Shown here piece after piece: positions 21,413 to 29,948 of a stretch of 38,971 bases of DNA. Numbering within the stretch: the stretch's first letter is position 1; each line of letters starts with the position of its first letter. Source of the stretch: a virus; the IMG/VR virus record IMGVR_UViG_3300020219_000029, positions 1-38,971 of that record; one strand, written 5' to 3'. The translations under genes were made by a program, and so were the position numbers. The notes below the pieces were generated by a model, which was not told the origin of the DNA, made no database searches, and was given only the letters and a program-made list of their open reading frames with translations.

Positions 21413-21919
21413 ATGTCTGGGTACGGTAGTTTCTATCAGCCATATTTGCATATGGAACGGATGCTCAGCGAGTGTGCGACGTTTCAAACGATCACTGGTT
21501 CTGCCAATGCAACAGAAGCCAAAACGAGAATCAAGTTCATTACAGTTCAGGATTACGATCCTACGAAGCCAAAGGCGCAGATTTACATCGCGATTCCATG
21601 TCCACGGGTTGTTATCTGGAACATGAATCCTTCAAAGAGGCGTTCATCATCAAGCGGGTATTCGTGTGAGCCACGGTTACTGCTGAGTTTGGATATAGAA
21701 ATCCCATCGAATGTCGGGCCGACTGAGGATGAACAGTTCCGCTATTGTGGGCCGTTGTACGAGAGTATTGAGGATGAGGTAGCGTTATCGGGGATGCAGC
21801 CCGGGAATTTGTACATCATGGAAATGAACTATCTTATGGTTCCATCGCCTGAAGATCCAAAGTTGCATGGGGGACGCAGGATTTGGGCAGCGGATTTAGA
21901 GGTTGTTTGTCAGGGGTGA
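21413..21919 (+). CDS. Probable connector or tail-terminator protein
   Basis: A 168-residue protein with alternating strands and helices (LLLSLDIEIPSN, EDEVALSGMQPGNLYIMEMN, IWAADLEVVCQG). Size, fold pattern and position between the head-closure and minor tail genes fit a tail terminator, the ring that caps the tail tube; the sequence itself is not diagnostic. Ribosome site GGGAGGG is strong. Confidence 0.5.
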   Translation: MSGYGSFYQPYLHMERMLSECATFQTITGSANATEAKTRIKFITVQDYDPTKPKAQIYIAIPCPRVVIWNMNPSKRRSSSSGYSCEPRLLLSLDIEIPSNVGPTEDEQFRYCGPLYESIEDEVALSGMQPGNLYIMEMNYLMVPSPEDPKLHGGRRIWAADLEVVCQG

Positions 21920-21922
21920 TCT

Positions 21923-22399
21923 ATGTCAGGAATCATCAGTCAGGTTGAGATCATCTCTGAAAAAATGACATCGAGAACCGTGCGAAGGTTATTCAATGAT
22001 TTATTTCGTGAAGAAGGTCAAAGAGAGGCTACAGATGTTCTCCCACTGCATTTCATGTTCGGTGCGTACCAGAGATACAGGTACAAGCGGCGTGGAGCAA
22101 AATACACGCAGCAGAAGTTTCGAGAGCACCAGCATAGAGACCCGAACGTATTTACGGGCGACCTTCGCAGAATCATTCTTGCAACGGCACGAACAGGTGT
22201 AAGGGCAACACATCGAGGATTCAGTGTGTCCGCGAGGGGAACAGCAAAACATCCCATGTGGGCGCAGACTAAAAACGAATTGGAACAGTTCTCTTCGAAG
22301 GAAGAGAAGGATATCGGTGATAACGTAGTACGCAAGTTTTCAAAGAGATCCGGGACACCACAATATCAAGTTCGACGCCGTCGAGTTATCAGAAAGTAA
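21923..22399 (+). CDS. Basic minor tail or neck protein (HK97 gp10-like position)
   Basis: A 158-residue, very basic protein (many Arg and Lys, C-terminus RRRRVIRK). Position after the putative tail terminator and before the tail tube, plus size, fits the HK97 gp10 group of neck and tail-completion proteins, but the match is by context. It could also touch DNA in the tail channel. Start ATG 21923 has a GGGGTG site in the end of the preceding gene. Confidence 0.5.
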   Translation: MSGIISQVEIISEKMTSRTVRRLFNDLFREEGQREATDVLPLHFMFGAYQRYRYKRRGAKYTQQKFREHQHRDPNVFTGDLRRIILATARTGVRATHRGFSVSARGTAKHPMWAQTKNELEQFSSKEEKDIGDNVVRKFSKRSGTPQYQVRRRRVIRK

Positions 22400-22410
22400 A
22401 GAGGCAATAA

Positions 22411-23325
22411 ATGGGATCATATGTAGCATACGATGTTGTGTTTGGTGGATCACCAGACGTGGTCGTTCGTAATGTAAGATCGGTCGGGTATAACGACTCC
22501 GCTCAGGTTGTTATCGACCGAGCGGCAGGTTCGGCTGATCCGGGTAAGTTTTACCTCGGAACTTCTGAGCCGATGAACAGCCTTCAGTCTACAGATCTCG
22601 TGACTCTTTTGGGGCTAAATGGCGGTACGTTTGTTTCATCCGGCATTTGCTTAAACAGCAACACATTGACGATTCCAGTAGCTGTGCGTGCAGATTGCGC
22701 AGTATTGACGGCAGGTGCAACGCATGACAGAATGGCTGGTCCCGCAAGCATCACGACGCCAACTCAGTTCGAGGTGCGTCAGGATTCTGAAGAGGGAGCA
22801 ATGTGCAGTTTCGAAGTGCGGTGGCGGAGCAGTGACGGAATTCTTATACCAGTCACTTACACTCCCGCTGGCTATACACTCACAGCGTCTTCACTTGGAA
22901 CGACATTCGGGCTTGGGAAAGCATTCATCGATAACGTGGAGATCGGCTTTCTAACAGGTATTGTTGTTAATCCGGGTATCCAGATCCTGACGCAAAGATA
23001 CGGAGGCGGAATTTTCCCCCGTAATCATTTCATCCAGTACCGTGAGCCAACGATCGATATTCTGTGCGAAAACCTGTCACTGGCATCATCATTTATGCAC
23101 TCTTACAGCAGCACGCTTAACGCCGCGCTGCGTGTGTTTTTCAGGGCCAGAAAAGATGGCGCAACATATGAACCAGAAGCAGGGTTCAGCCATGTGAGAT
23201 TTTCCTTCGCAGCCGGGTTCTACAAGATCGAAGCATTGGACGCCGCACAGAGCGGTAATGGGTCAGCCACAATCCGCTGTTACGGGAAATCATTGGTATC
23301 TGCAACAGGCGTTGCAATCGCGTAA
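22411..23325 (+). CDS. Probable major tail (tube) protein
   Basis: A 304-residue beta-rich protein, Ser/Thr/Gly/Ala-rich with few charges, in the slot before the tape measure gene. The strands (YVAYDVVFGGSPDVVV, TIPVAVRADCAVL) and length fit a tail tube protein that stacks in rings around the tape measure. No specific family identified. Ribosome site AAAGAGG. A promoter-like motif lies 5 bases after its stop. Confidence 0.55.
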   Translation: MGSYVAYDVVFGGSPDVVVRNVRSVGYNDSAQVVIDRAAGSADPGKFYLGTSEPMNSLQSTDLVTLLGLNGGTFVSSGICLNSNTLTIPVAVRADCAVLTAGATHDRMAGPASITTPTQFEVRQDSEEGAMCSFEVRWRSSDGILIPVTYTPAGYTLTASSLGTTFGLGKAFIDNVEIGFLTGIVVNPGIQILTQRYGGGIFPRNHFIQYREPTIDILCENLSLASSFMHSYSSTLNAALRVFFRARKDGATYEPEAGFSHVRFSFAAGFYKIEALDAAQSGNGSATIRCYGKSLVSATGVAIA

Positions 23326-23329
23326 TTGG

Positions 23330-23350
23330 CGTATATGTCACAGTGTGACG
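23330..23350 (+). promoter_or_regulatory. Promoter-like motif, copy 9
   Basis: CGTATATGTCACAGTGTGAC then G. It lies 46 bases before ATG 23376 and could drive the tape measure and tail-tip genes. Confidence 0.55.
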
Positions 23351-23375
23351 TGTGGTCGTTTGTTTGGGGGCTAAA

Positions 23376-24032
23376 ATGGCACATCATTTGATTTTCATTG
23401 GTTCATCATGCACTGGCGACGGTGAGGTACTCAAGCGTCTGGGATTGGAGGATCACATAGCCGGTATGGAAGCAAGTCAGTTGGCTGGTGAGCAGTCACC
23501 AGATGGCGAGCCTGGCAACTTGTACGCATGGAGGGCTAAAGGCAATGAGCAGATGGTTGTCAATAAGGACAAGCAAACATGGGTGAAGTCTGCGTCCGGC
23601 TATTGGGTTGGTATTTGGAATGAGTCTCCACCATCGGAAACCGAACTGCGTAGACCATACATGCAGAACGGAGTGTGGCTGGAATTCGGTGAAGAAAAAA
23701 AGGGCACATGGAAGTTGCCTACGCCTGCGACAATCGACCAGAAGTTAGCACTCAGTGACGACGGCAACTGGAAGTATCTGCCGATCAGACAACTTGCCTG
23801 GTACAGCGAAGAGATGTCGAAACGCCGTGCTGGGTGTGAAATCATCGGTGATGGTGATGAGGCGAAGATCAACGTGAGTTTCGATGTATACGATGCAACT
23901 GCCCTGATTGTGCGGGCACTGCGAATCAACTACCGGATAACTCCGGAGGTGTGCCATCTGCTGGACCTATTCACTGAGCGGAACATAACGAACGCATACG
24001 GAAAAATCCTTGGTTTGACGCTCGAAGAATAG
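23376..24032 (+). CDS. Unknown tail-region protein (tail assembly chaperone position)
   Basis: A 218-residue protein between the tail tube and tape measure genes, where tail assembly chaperones are normally encoded. The first half contains a Trp-rich segment (YAWRAKG, TWVKSASGYWVGIWNESP); the second half (ALIVRALRINYRITPEV onwards) is helical. I saw no obvious slippery sequence for the -1 frameshift often used by such chaperones. ATG 23376 is chosen because GGGGGC lies before it; an upstream GTG at 23352 is less likely. Confidence 0.5.
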   Translation: MAHHLIFIGSSCTGDGEVLKRLGLEDHIAGMEASQLAGEQSPDGEPGNLYAWRAKGNEQMVVNKDKQTWVKSASGYWVGIWNESPPSETELRRPYMQNGVWLEFGEEKKGTWKLPTPATIDQKLALSDDGNWKYLPIRQLAWYSEEMSKRRAGCEIIGDGDEAKINVSFDVYDATALIVRALRINYRITPEVCHLLDLFTERNITNAYGKILGLTLEE

Positions 24033-24044
24033 CGGTGGTTTCCA

Positions 24045-26477
24045 ATGGGCAATACAATCAAGAAGACGTTTTCGGCTGATACATCTCAGTCCGAAATCGC
24101 GATTGATAAACTGGAAGCGAAGATCGTCAGCCTTGAGCGTAAGATGGTCACGCTCACAGCAAGGTCTGCAGCGTCGAATAAGACGTTCGGAAACTCATGG
24201 AACGCTGTCAAAAATCGCGTCGATGAGTACACCAAGGCTTTGAAGGCTGCTACGAATCTGAAAGACTGGTACGCAGCGACTGAGAAGTTGCAACAGGCGC
24301 AGCGTGAGTTCGCTGAAATAAATGCCTCGGTTGTGCAGTTGACACAATCGCAAGCTGCAGCAGCGGCTTCAGCACGCGGTTCGTACGACATGTTGCGTGA
24401 CGCCATCGATAGAACCCGCAAGGCACGCGATGCTGCCATGAAGGGATCTTCGGAGTTTGGCGCACTGGACGCAAAGCTCAAGCGTCTTACGGAAGGCTAT
24501 AATCGGCTGACATCAGCTACTGAGGCAAGCACAAAGGCTGCTTCAAAACAATCTTCAACTTTCCGCATGAACAGTAAGTCAATGGAGGGCGTTTCGCTTC
24601 AAATTGATGTTCTGCAGGCTAAGTTAGACAAAATGTCGCCTGGTAAGGCATTCAATAAACTGGCCGCTGTCATAAATAACCTGAAGGCGCAGCTTAGGGA
24701 TATGGAGAAAACAGCAGGCAGTGCAGGCAAGTCATTGGACGCGGCTGCAAGCGGGGCTGTAGGTTCATTTGCGCGTCTTGATGCAGAGCTTAAGAAGGCA
24801 GTGCGAGACCTGAAAAATATGACCGCTGGCACGGCGGCGTTTACAGCGCAGTCTGCGAAGGTTGCCGCGATGCGTGCGGAATGGACAAGGCTTGATGCCG
24901 TGATCAATAAGGCCGGCAAATCACAAAAGGAAATGTCTGGCATCGGCGGCACGATGGTTGGAGAGGCCAAGTCGTTTCTCGCCACATATATCGGAATTCA
25001 TCAGGTGATGCAGGAGATTACGAAGGAGTGGGAGAAACAGCGAGCATTCCAGATCGATGCCGGGGCGAAAGGTACAGCGACACAGGAAGCATTGGTTCGG
25101 CAGGCTCCCAATATAGGCGTTGAGAACCTTTCGCGAGTTAAGAAATGGGCTCGCGATAGTCAGGTTGACCTTGGTGTAGAGCGTCAGTCGGATCTCGTGA
25201 ATCTGGTCGGCAAAGCCATTTCGGGTGGTGTCGAAGATCCTGATACGGCTATGAAAGTCGTCGAGGCGGCAGTTAAGCTAAATGCTGGGGATGTTGAGCT
25301 TTCAGATGAAACAATACAGGGCGGCGTGGTGGTAGCGAGGTTAAATAATTCTGACGACTATGAGGCAGCGTTCGGCCAATTGAGATCATCTACCAAGGCA
25401 TCACAGGCTGTGAATGAAAACGAGTTCATCGGCAATGTGATGGGGAAGATGGCAGCACTCACACGCGGTCGCTCAAATATGGATGGCATGAGCACCGAAC
25501 GATCTTTGGAATACATCACGGCGGCGAGCCGTATTCAAGTGGATCGAACAGGTGAAACATCCAGTACGAATATGGCGGCAATCTTTCAGAGGATGGACGA
25601 GTTTAGTCCTGAGCACCGTAAGGTGCTGAAGGATAAGTCGGTTTCGACAATCGACGCTGAGACAATCAAGGCATTCAAGAGTGCCAGGTCATTCGATGAA
25701 AAACTCAGCCTGTTGCAAAACAATGAGGAGCTCGGAAAACAGTTTATTGATAAGCAAAAAACTGGTGGGCCAAAGGAACTGGCGTTTGCCTTAGTTCAAA
25801 ACAACCAGGCTGTACAGCAGATTATGAAGGAATCGAAAGACGCCGTTAAGCCCTTTGATGAGTCCGCGCCGGTGTACAAGAAGGCTGTTGAGGATTTGCA
25901 GAAAGAAATTCCGGATTTGATTGCTAGGCGACGTATTGCGGCGGGTGCTGAATACTCTTCCACAGATGACAGAACGATTCTGGAGGGATCTTCCCGTAGT
26001 GCGTACGATCAGATCTGGAATGGTACAGAGACGACGCCGGCAAAGAACCTGAGTGGCTGGGATACGCAAGCGAGAGGCGAGGCATACGCACAGACGTTGG
26101 CGATGCGCCAGGCGCGAAAACTGAAAGGACTTGCTCCGAACGAGGCAGCGGAAAGGGCTGCTGGGGTTAAGTTTTTGATAGAACGTGAAGAAACAAAAAC
26201 AGGCATGACTGGAGGAGTATTCAGGAATCTAGCTATGGGTTCAGGTACTGGCGTGATCCTTGCCGCAATTCTGAAAATGTCTGGCGAGAATAAGCCAGCA
26301 CTGGATGACATGCGCGTGAAGCTCAGTGAGCTCAATCGCATCGCAGCCTTGCTGGATGAACAGAACAGGCTGATGAAACAAGGGGCCGGTAACCCTGCTG
26401 CACCTCCATCTCCATCAAGTGTACGATTGCCTTCACCGCCAGTTCCACGAGCGCCTGTTGTGGCAGGAGCAAACTGA
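24045..26477 (+). CDS. Tape measure protein
   Basis: An 810-residue protein that spans the tail lumen and sets tail length. Residues 1-300 are long coiled coils rich in Ala, Lys and Gln (KLEAKIVSLERKMVTLTARS). A hydrophobic segment near residues 725-740 (MGSGTGVILAAILKM) resembles the membrane-inserting part of tape measures. The C-terminus is Pro/Ala-rich. At 810 residues a tail of roughly 120 nm would follow from the usual 0.15 nm per residue. It overlaps the next start by 1 base. Confidence 0.85.
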   Translation: MGNTIKKTFSADTSQSEIAIDKLEAKIVSLERKMVTLTARSAASNKTFGNSWNAVKNRVDEYTKALKAATNLKDWYAATEKLQQAQREFAEINASVVQLTQSQAAAAASARGSYDMLRDAIDRTRKARDAAMKGSSEFGALDAKLKRLTEGYNRLTSATEASTKAASKQSSTFRMNSKSMEGVSLQIDVLQAKLDKMSPGKAFNKLAAVINNLKAQLRDMEKTAGSAGKSLDAAASGAVGSFARLDAELKKAVRDLKNMTAGTAAFTAQSAKVAAMRAEWTRLDAVINKAGKSQKEMSGIGGTMVGEAKSFLATYIGIHQVMQEITKEWEKQRAFQIDAGAKGTATQEALVRQAPNIGVENLSRVKKWARDSQVDLGVERQSDLVNLVGKAISGGVEDPDTAMKVVEAAVKLNAGDVELSDETIQGGVVVARLNNSDDYEAAFGQLRSSTKASQAVNENEFIGNVMGKMAALTRGRSNMDGMSTERSLEYITAASRIQVDRTGETSSTNMAAIFQRMDEFSPEHRKVLKDKSVSTIDAETIKAFKSARSFDEKLSLLQNNEELGKQFIDKQKTGGPKELAFALVQNNQAVQQIMKESKDAVKPFDESAPVYKKAVEDLQKEIPDLIARRRIAAGAEYSSTDDRTILEGSSRSAYDQIWNGTETTPAKNLSGWDTQARGEAYAQTLAMRQARKLKGLAPNEAAERAAGVKFLIEREETKTGMTGGVFRNLAMGSGTGVILAAILKMSGENKPALDDMRVKLSELNRIAALLDEQNRLMKQGAGNPAAPPSPSSVRLPSPPVPRAPVVAGAN

Positions 26478-26893
26478 TGCTGCAATTCAATGGGTTTGTA
26501 ATGCCAGTCTCAAACTACGATCTTCCATTGTGGGGTTCGTGGGTTCGCCCTGTCTCTCTGAAAACATGGTTTGGTGTACGTGGAGCTTTAGCGCTCATGG
26601 GCGGTGTGCAATATCGTGAGTGTGTGATTCAAGTGACGATCAGTGGGATGCTACAGTTTACGCTACACGAGATATTTGCTGAGATTTGCGCCCAACTTCA
26701 GGAGCTGGGAGCCGGTGGTACTCTGGACGTGAATGGAACGTTGTATACGAAATGTATTTTCATGGGCTGGACGCCGGATGCTCCAGCATTTTACGATGGA
26801 TCTGGTCAACATAAATGGGTCCAGATGGGAAAACTATCATGGATGCAAATAAGGGGAGAATCATGGTTAGCGCCACAATTAAACAGAGCTTGA
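26477..26893 (+). CDS. Tail protein (distal-tail position)
   Basis: A 138-residue beta-rich protein directly after the tape measure (stop and start share a base). It has a repeated hydrophobic/aromatic pattern (FGVRGALALMGGVQYRECVI, MGWTPDAPAFYDG). In siphophages this slot holds the distal tail protein; size is smaller than classical Dit (about 200 or more), so the call is by place. Its 3' end overlaps the next gene by 31 bases. Confidence 0.5.
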   Translation: MLQFNGFVMPVSNYDLPLWGSWVRPVSLKTWFGVRGALALMGGVQYRECVIQVTISGMLQFTLHEIFAEICAQLQELGAGGTLDVNGTLYTKCIFMGWTPDAPAFYDGSGQHKWVQMGKLSWMQIRGESWLAPQLNRA

Positions 26894-27246
26894 GTGAAAA
26901 AATTGCGTTAGTTGAACTCGGCGAGAACGGCGATCAGGCGTGGGGCAGGCTCTACGGTGATCAATGTCGTCCATGCAACTTTCGTAACTGGTACGCTGCA
27001 ATCAACTCTGGTGACACGTCGCGTGTTCCTGCAGAGGTGGTCGAAAGTATTCAGGTACTGATCGAAGAGGGGCTGCACGTGGACGAAGCATTTCATGCGT
27101 ATGCTCCGGACTACGTTACGCCTGGCCAGTTTTATGTTGCGTTCGACAATGAAATTCAACGTCGAAAAAAACAGGCTGTACATGATGTCGTTCCAGCAGA
27201 TCAAGATGCTGTAATTACTGAAGCCGATCACTCCAGCGAAACGTGA
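26863..27246 (+). CDS. Unknown tail-region protein
   Basis: A 127-residue acidic protein with Trp and aromatic residues (WGRLYGDQCRPCNFRNWYAA) and a CRPC pair. ATG 26863 is chosen for its strong AAGGGGAG site; this makes a 31-base overlap with the previous gene in another frame. The disordered, acidic tail (VVPADQDAVITEADHSS) suggests an assembly factor. Not recognised. Confidence 0.5.
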   Translation: MVSATIKQSLSEKIALVELGENGDQAWGRLYGDQCRPCNFRNWYAAINSGDTSRVPAEVVESIQVLIEEGLHVDEAFHAYAPDYVTPGQFYVAFDNEIQRRKKQAVHDVVPADQDAVITEADHSSET

Positions 27247-27267
27247 TTGAGAAGGGATGATTAACGA

Positions 27268-29511
27268 ATGGCGATGACAGACCTGGTTATCACTGATCCG
27301 ACTACGTTCGCATTCAACTACCCTTCGTGGGTAGCCAGGGTGAGTACGGCTATGGATTTCGATTTACCGGGTCGGTTAGATAGTGTTCAGCCAAAATTGT
27401 GGTCAGACATATCATCGAATATGAAGCCGGTGTTTGTGTCGAGGTCTGCTGGTGGTCATCAGGTTGACTATGCAGATTTCGTGACGATGAATGCTGAGCC
27501 CACAGTAAACGTCGCGCAGCAACCGACAGCGTTTTCAAAAATGGTTGACATCATTTTTCCTGATACCAATCGTAAGCGAGCGTTCCTGGGTGACTACACA
27601 GAGGAAAACAATTCTGTTGATTCAGAGGAACGTGGTACATCGCGAATAGAGTTCCGTCCGTATCTGTTTGGGCGAGTGTTCGGCGGAATGCGGATGAGGC
27701 ATAATGCCGCTGGACCAATTCAGCAGGTGACCGGTACAGACGTGATCCTGAACCCTATGGTTGATGGGATCGTGTATGGGAACATGTCTGACATTAAGGA
27801 GAATGACACTTACCTCTGGATGGACCCGGAAATTGGTCAGTCGGATGCAGCCAAAGCCTTTCACGCTCAGGAACCTTCTGAGTGGACGATCTTCGAAGCG
27901 ATCAGGTCAATTTGTAATGTCTGCAACAAGGACGAGTTCTTTGTTCGCAATCCAGTAATGAATGAGGCTAATTTAATCTGGATCAATCAGCCGTTGCTTC
28001 GTGATGTGCGGTTTGCGACAGGCAAATACCTTCCGTATTATCTGGATGAGCTCCTGCACCCAAACGGCTACAACTGGCGTATTGAATACAATCAACCGTT
28101 CATTCGAAACACGTTCATTGAGGATCTGCTGTTTCCTGGTTACCTTGAGTATCCGAAGCCAATTATTGAAGTGTTCCGGCGTGGCTACAGCACAAAGCCA
28201 CCGAAACAGTTGAAGTTTCAGGCACCCAATACCATACTTAACCTGTCACTGTCGAACGTGAATGCGTATGCAATCCGTCGCCGTATAGCGGATGCCGTTA
28301 CAGCCGTGCGAGTTCTCGGCGATGAGCTTCGTGCGGAAATCACGATACCGCTGTATCCTGGGTGGGCGCAGGCGTCTGACGCACTGACGGACATTGAATT
28401 GGCGATTCAGGATGGTGCGTCCTACCCAAATAACAAGTTGGTACATCGTCTGTGGGTGGCGAATGAAGGAGCTGACTATACTGGATTACGGGCAGGTCTT
28501 TACCCAATAGGCGATCCTCCAAATCTGGATGCGATATTTGCGATCTGTGCAAGTGCTGACGGTGCAGCAGATCCTGTTCGGTATGAGACAAAGACAATCG
28601 CACGTCGAAGAATGATCGAACCGCCATTGACATTTCAGGGTGCGGAAGGAGACAGGGTTCGCCGTGAGTTGTTGCTGCAGTTCAGTGTAGATTCGGGCGG
28701 CACATGGACAGAAGTCACCAATGAAATTGGTGGTTGGGCTGTATTGGGAGACAGGATCGCGATCATCTTTACGGACAACCTTGTACCAATCGAGATTTAC
28801 CAGGCGTTTGCAGGTGGCGACCTTCGGATGCGACTGACTGGAACAATCAAGTCAGACCACACTCTGTACAACGTAGGGGCAGATACATACACACTCGGAA
28901 GCGTACAGGGGCGAGAAAACCTTGTAACGCTTGATCTGAGAGACAGGTTTCGCCATTGGTTTGTGCTTGGTCAGGGGCATCCAGATCGACCTGAACTGAA
29001 TGCGCATCCATTAAAAAGCGTGCTCAAGGATGATATCGCGGGTGCGGACGTGTATGACGACAGAGCGGCGATCATTAAGTTTGGCCAGGACATTATTAGG
29101 CCAATGCTGAATGCCGAGTACGATGGCACGTTCATTATTCCTGGCTGGACAGATGAGTATGAAATCGGGGATTTGCTTTCCGAGATCAACGGTCGGAACA
29201 TATCCCTGAATCAAGCGGCAATTGAGGCTCCCCCTTTGTACATGCAGGTGACTGGTGTGGAGTGGAGCTTGTCAGATGAGGATGGGCCTGAAACGAAGCT
29301 CATTGTGGATCGTGGGACGCGGGAGTATTCAGCACCAGGGTTTACTCCGAAACGCGGATTAGCGGATCAGGCTGGTGATTTTGCCGCTGGGGTTGCTATT
29401 GGACTGGGTATGAATGGTCCAGGTCTCGGTGTGAGAGTAGCGCAGATAATTGGCGGTTTGTTTGGCACGCCGCCAAAGACAAACAAGTTCGGTTCATTGG
29501 ATGTGAAGTGA
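27268..29511 (+). CDS. Tail-tip / tail hub protein
   Basis: A 747-residue protein following the tape measure and small tail genes, where the tail hub (Tal/gpJ-like) is usually encoded. The first third is beta-rich with aromatic loops, the middle contains EWTIFEAIRSICNVCNKDEF, and the end is Gly-rich and hydrophobic (DFAAGVAIGLGMNGPGLGV). It is probably a structural tip protein that anchors fibres and contacts the membrane. No enzymatic motif seen. Ribosome site GAAGGGA. Confidence 0.6.
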   Translation: MAMTDLVITDPTTFAFNYPSWVARVSTAMDFDLPGRLDSVQPKLWSDISSNMKPVFVSRSAGGHQVDYADFVTMNAEPTVNVAQQPTAFSKMVDIIFPDTNRKRAFLGDYTEENNSVDSEERGTSRIEFRPYLFGRVFGGMRMRHNAAGPIQQVTGTDVILNPMVDGIVYGNMSDIKENDTYLWMDPEIGQSDAAKAFHAQEPSEWTIFEAIRSICNVCNKDEFFVRNPVMNEANLIWINQPLLRDVRFATGKYLPYYLDELLHPNGYNWRIEYNQPFIRNTFIEDLLFPGYLEYPKPIIEVFRRGYSTKPPKQLKFQAPNTILNLSLSNVNAYAIRRRIADAVTAVRVLGDELRAEITIPLYPGWAQASDALTDIELAIQDGASYPNNKLVHRLWVANEGADYTGLRAGLYPIGDPPNLDAIFAICASADGAADPVRYETKTIARRRMIEPPLTFQGAEGDRVRRELLLQFSVDSGGTWTEVTNEIGGWAVLGDRIAIIFTDNLVPIEIYQAFAGGDLRMRLTGTIKSDHTLYNVGADTYTLGSVQGRENLVTLDLRDRFRHWFVLGQGHPDRPELNAHPLKSVLKDDIAGADVYDDRAAIIKFGQDIIRPMLNAEYDGTFIIPGWTDEYEIGDLLSEINGRNISLNQAAIEAPPLYMQVTGVEWSLSDEDGPETKLIVDRGTREYSAPGFTPKRGLADQAGDFAAGVAIGLGMNGPGLGVRVAQIIGGLFGTPPKTNKFGSLDVK

Positions 29512-29551
29512 TGGGTTCGTGGCGACTAAGTGATTGGTATATGGTGACACC

Positions 29552-29947
29552 ATGAGCGAGCGTCAGTTTGCATTTCCCCGTCGTCAGCAGCGCTTAGTCG
29601 TCGCTGGTGGTGGCGGTGGCGGTGGCACTTCAATGGTGCTGTTCACCATCCGAAACGCATATGAAACTCTACCGCTATCGATTGAGTCTGAGTTTTGGAT
29701 TGGTTCGTGTGACGATAAAGGCAATGAATATCAAGTGCCTGCTGCAGATCTGGACTACGGTTTACTCCGAGTCATAGATGTGCTTGGGTGTTTCTTCAAT
29801 GAGCCTTCGCACCGGCTGATCGGCAGAACCGGAATGGCAACCAGATTTGCAAGGCTGCCAACTGTTGGGGGCGCGGCGAACGACTGTGCCTGGGTCGTTC
29901 ATGCGATGTGCGCTCTGAGTGATTGCGACGATTTGACGGTGCTTTAA
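29552..29947 (+). CDS. Unknown tail-tip protein
   Basis: A 131-residue protein with a Gly run near residues 19-25 (VVAGGGGGGGTS) acting as a hinge, then a mixed alpha/beta domain with several Cys. Position between the hub and the Cys-rich protein makes a tail-tip part likely. The upstream string GGTATATGGTGACA resembles the promoter family only loosely. ATG 29552 is preferred over GTG/ATG alternatives further upstream that lack a ribosome site. Confidence 0.5.
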   Translation: MSERQFAFPRRQQRLVVAGGGGGGGTSMVLFTIRNAYETLPLSIESEFWIGSCDDKGNEYQVPAADLDYGLLRVIDVLGCFFNEPSHRLIGRTGMATRFARLPTVGGAANDCAWVVHAMCALSDCDDLTVL

Positions 29948-29948
29948 A

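Noticed and set aside
26978-26996. TTTCGTAACTGG inside a tail gene, similar to the CRISPR repeat end
   Set aside because: Only about nine bases match, within a good coding frame; chance is enough.
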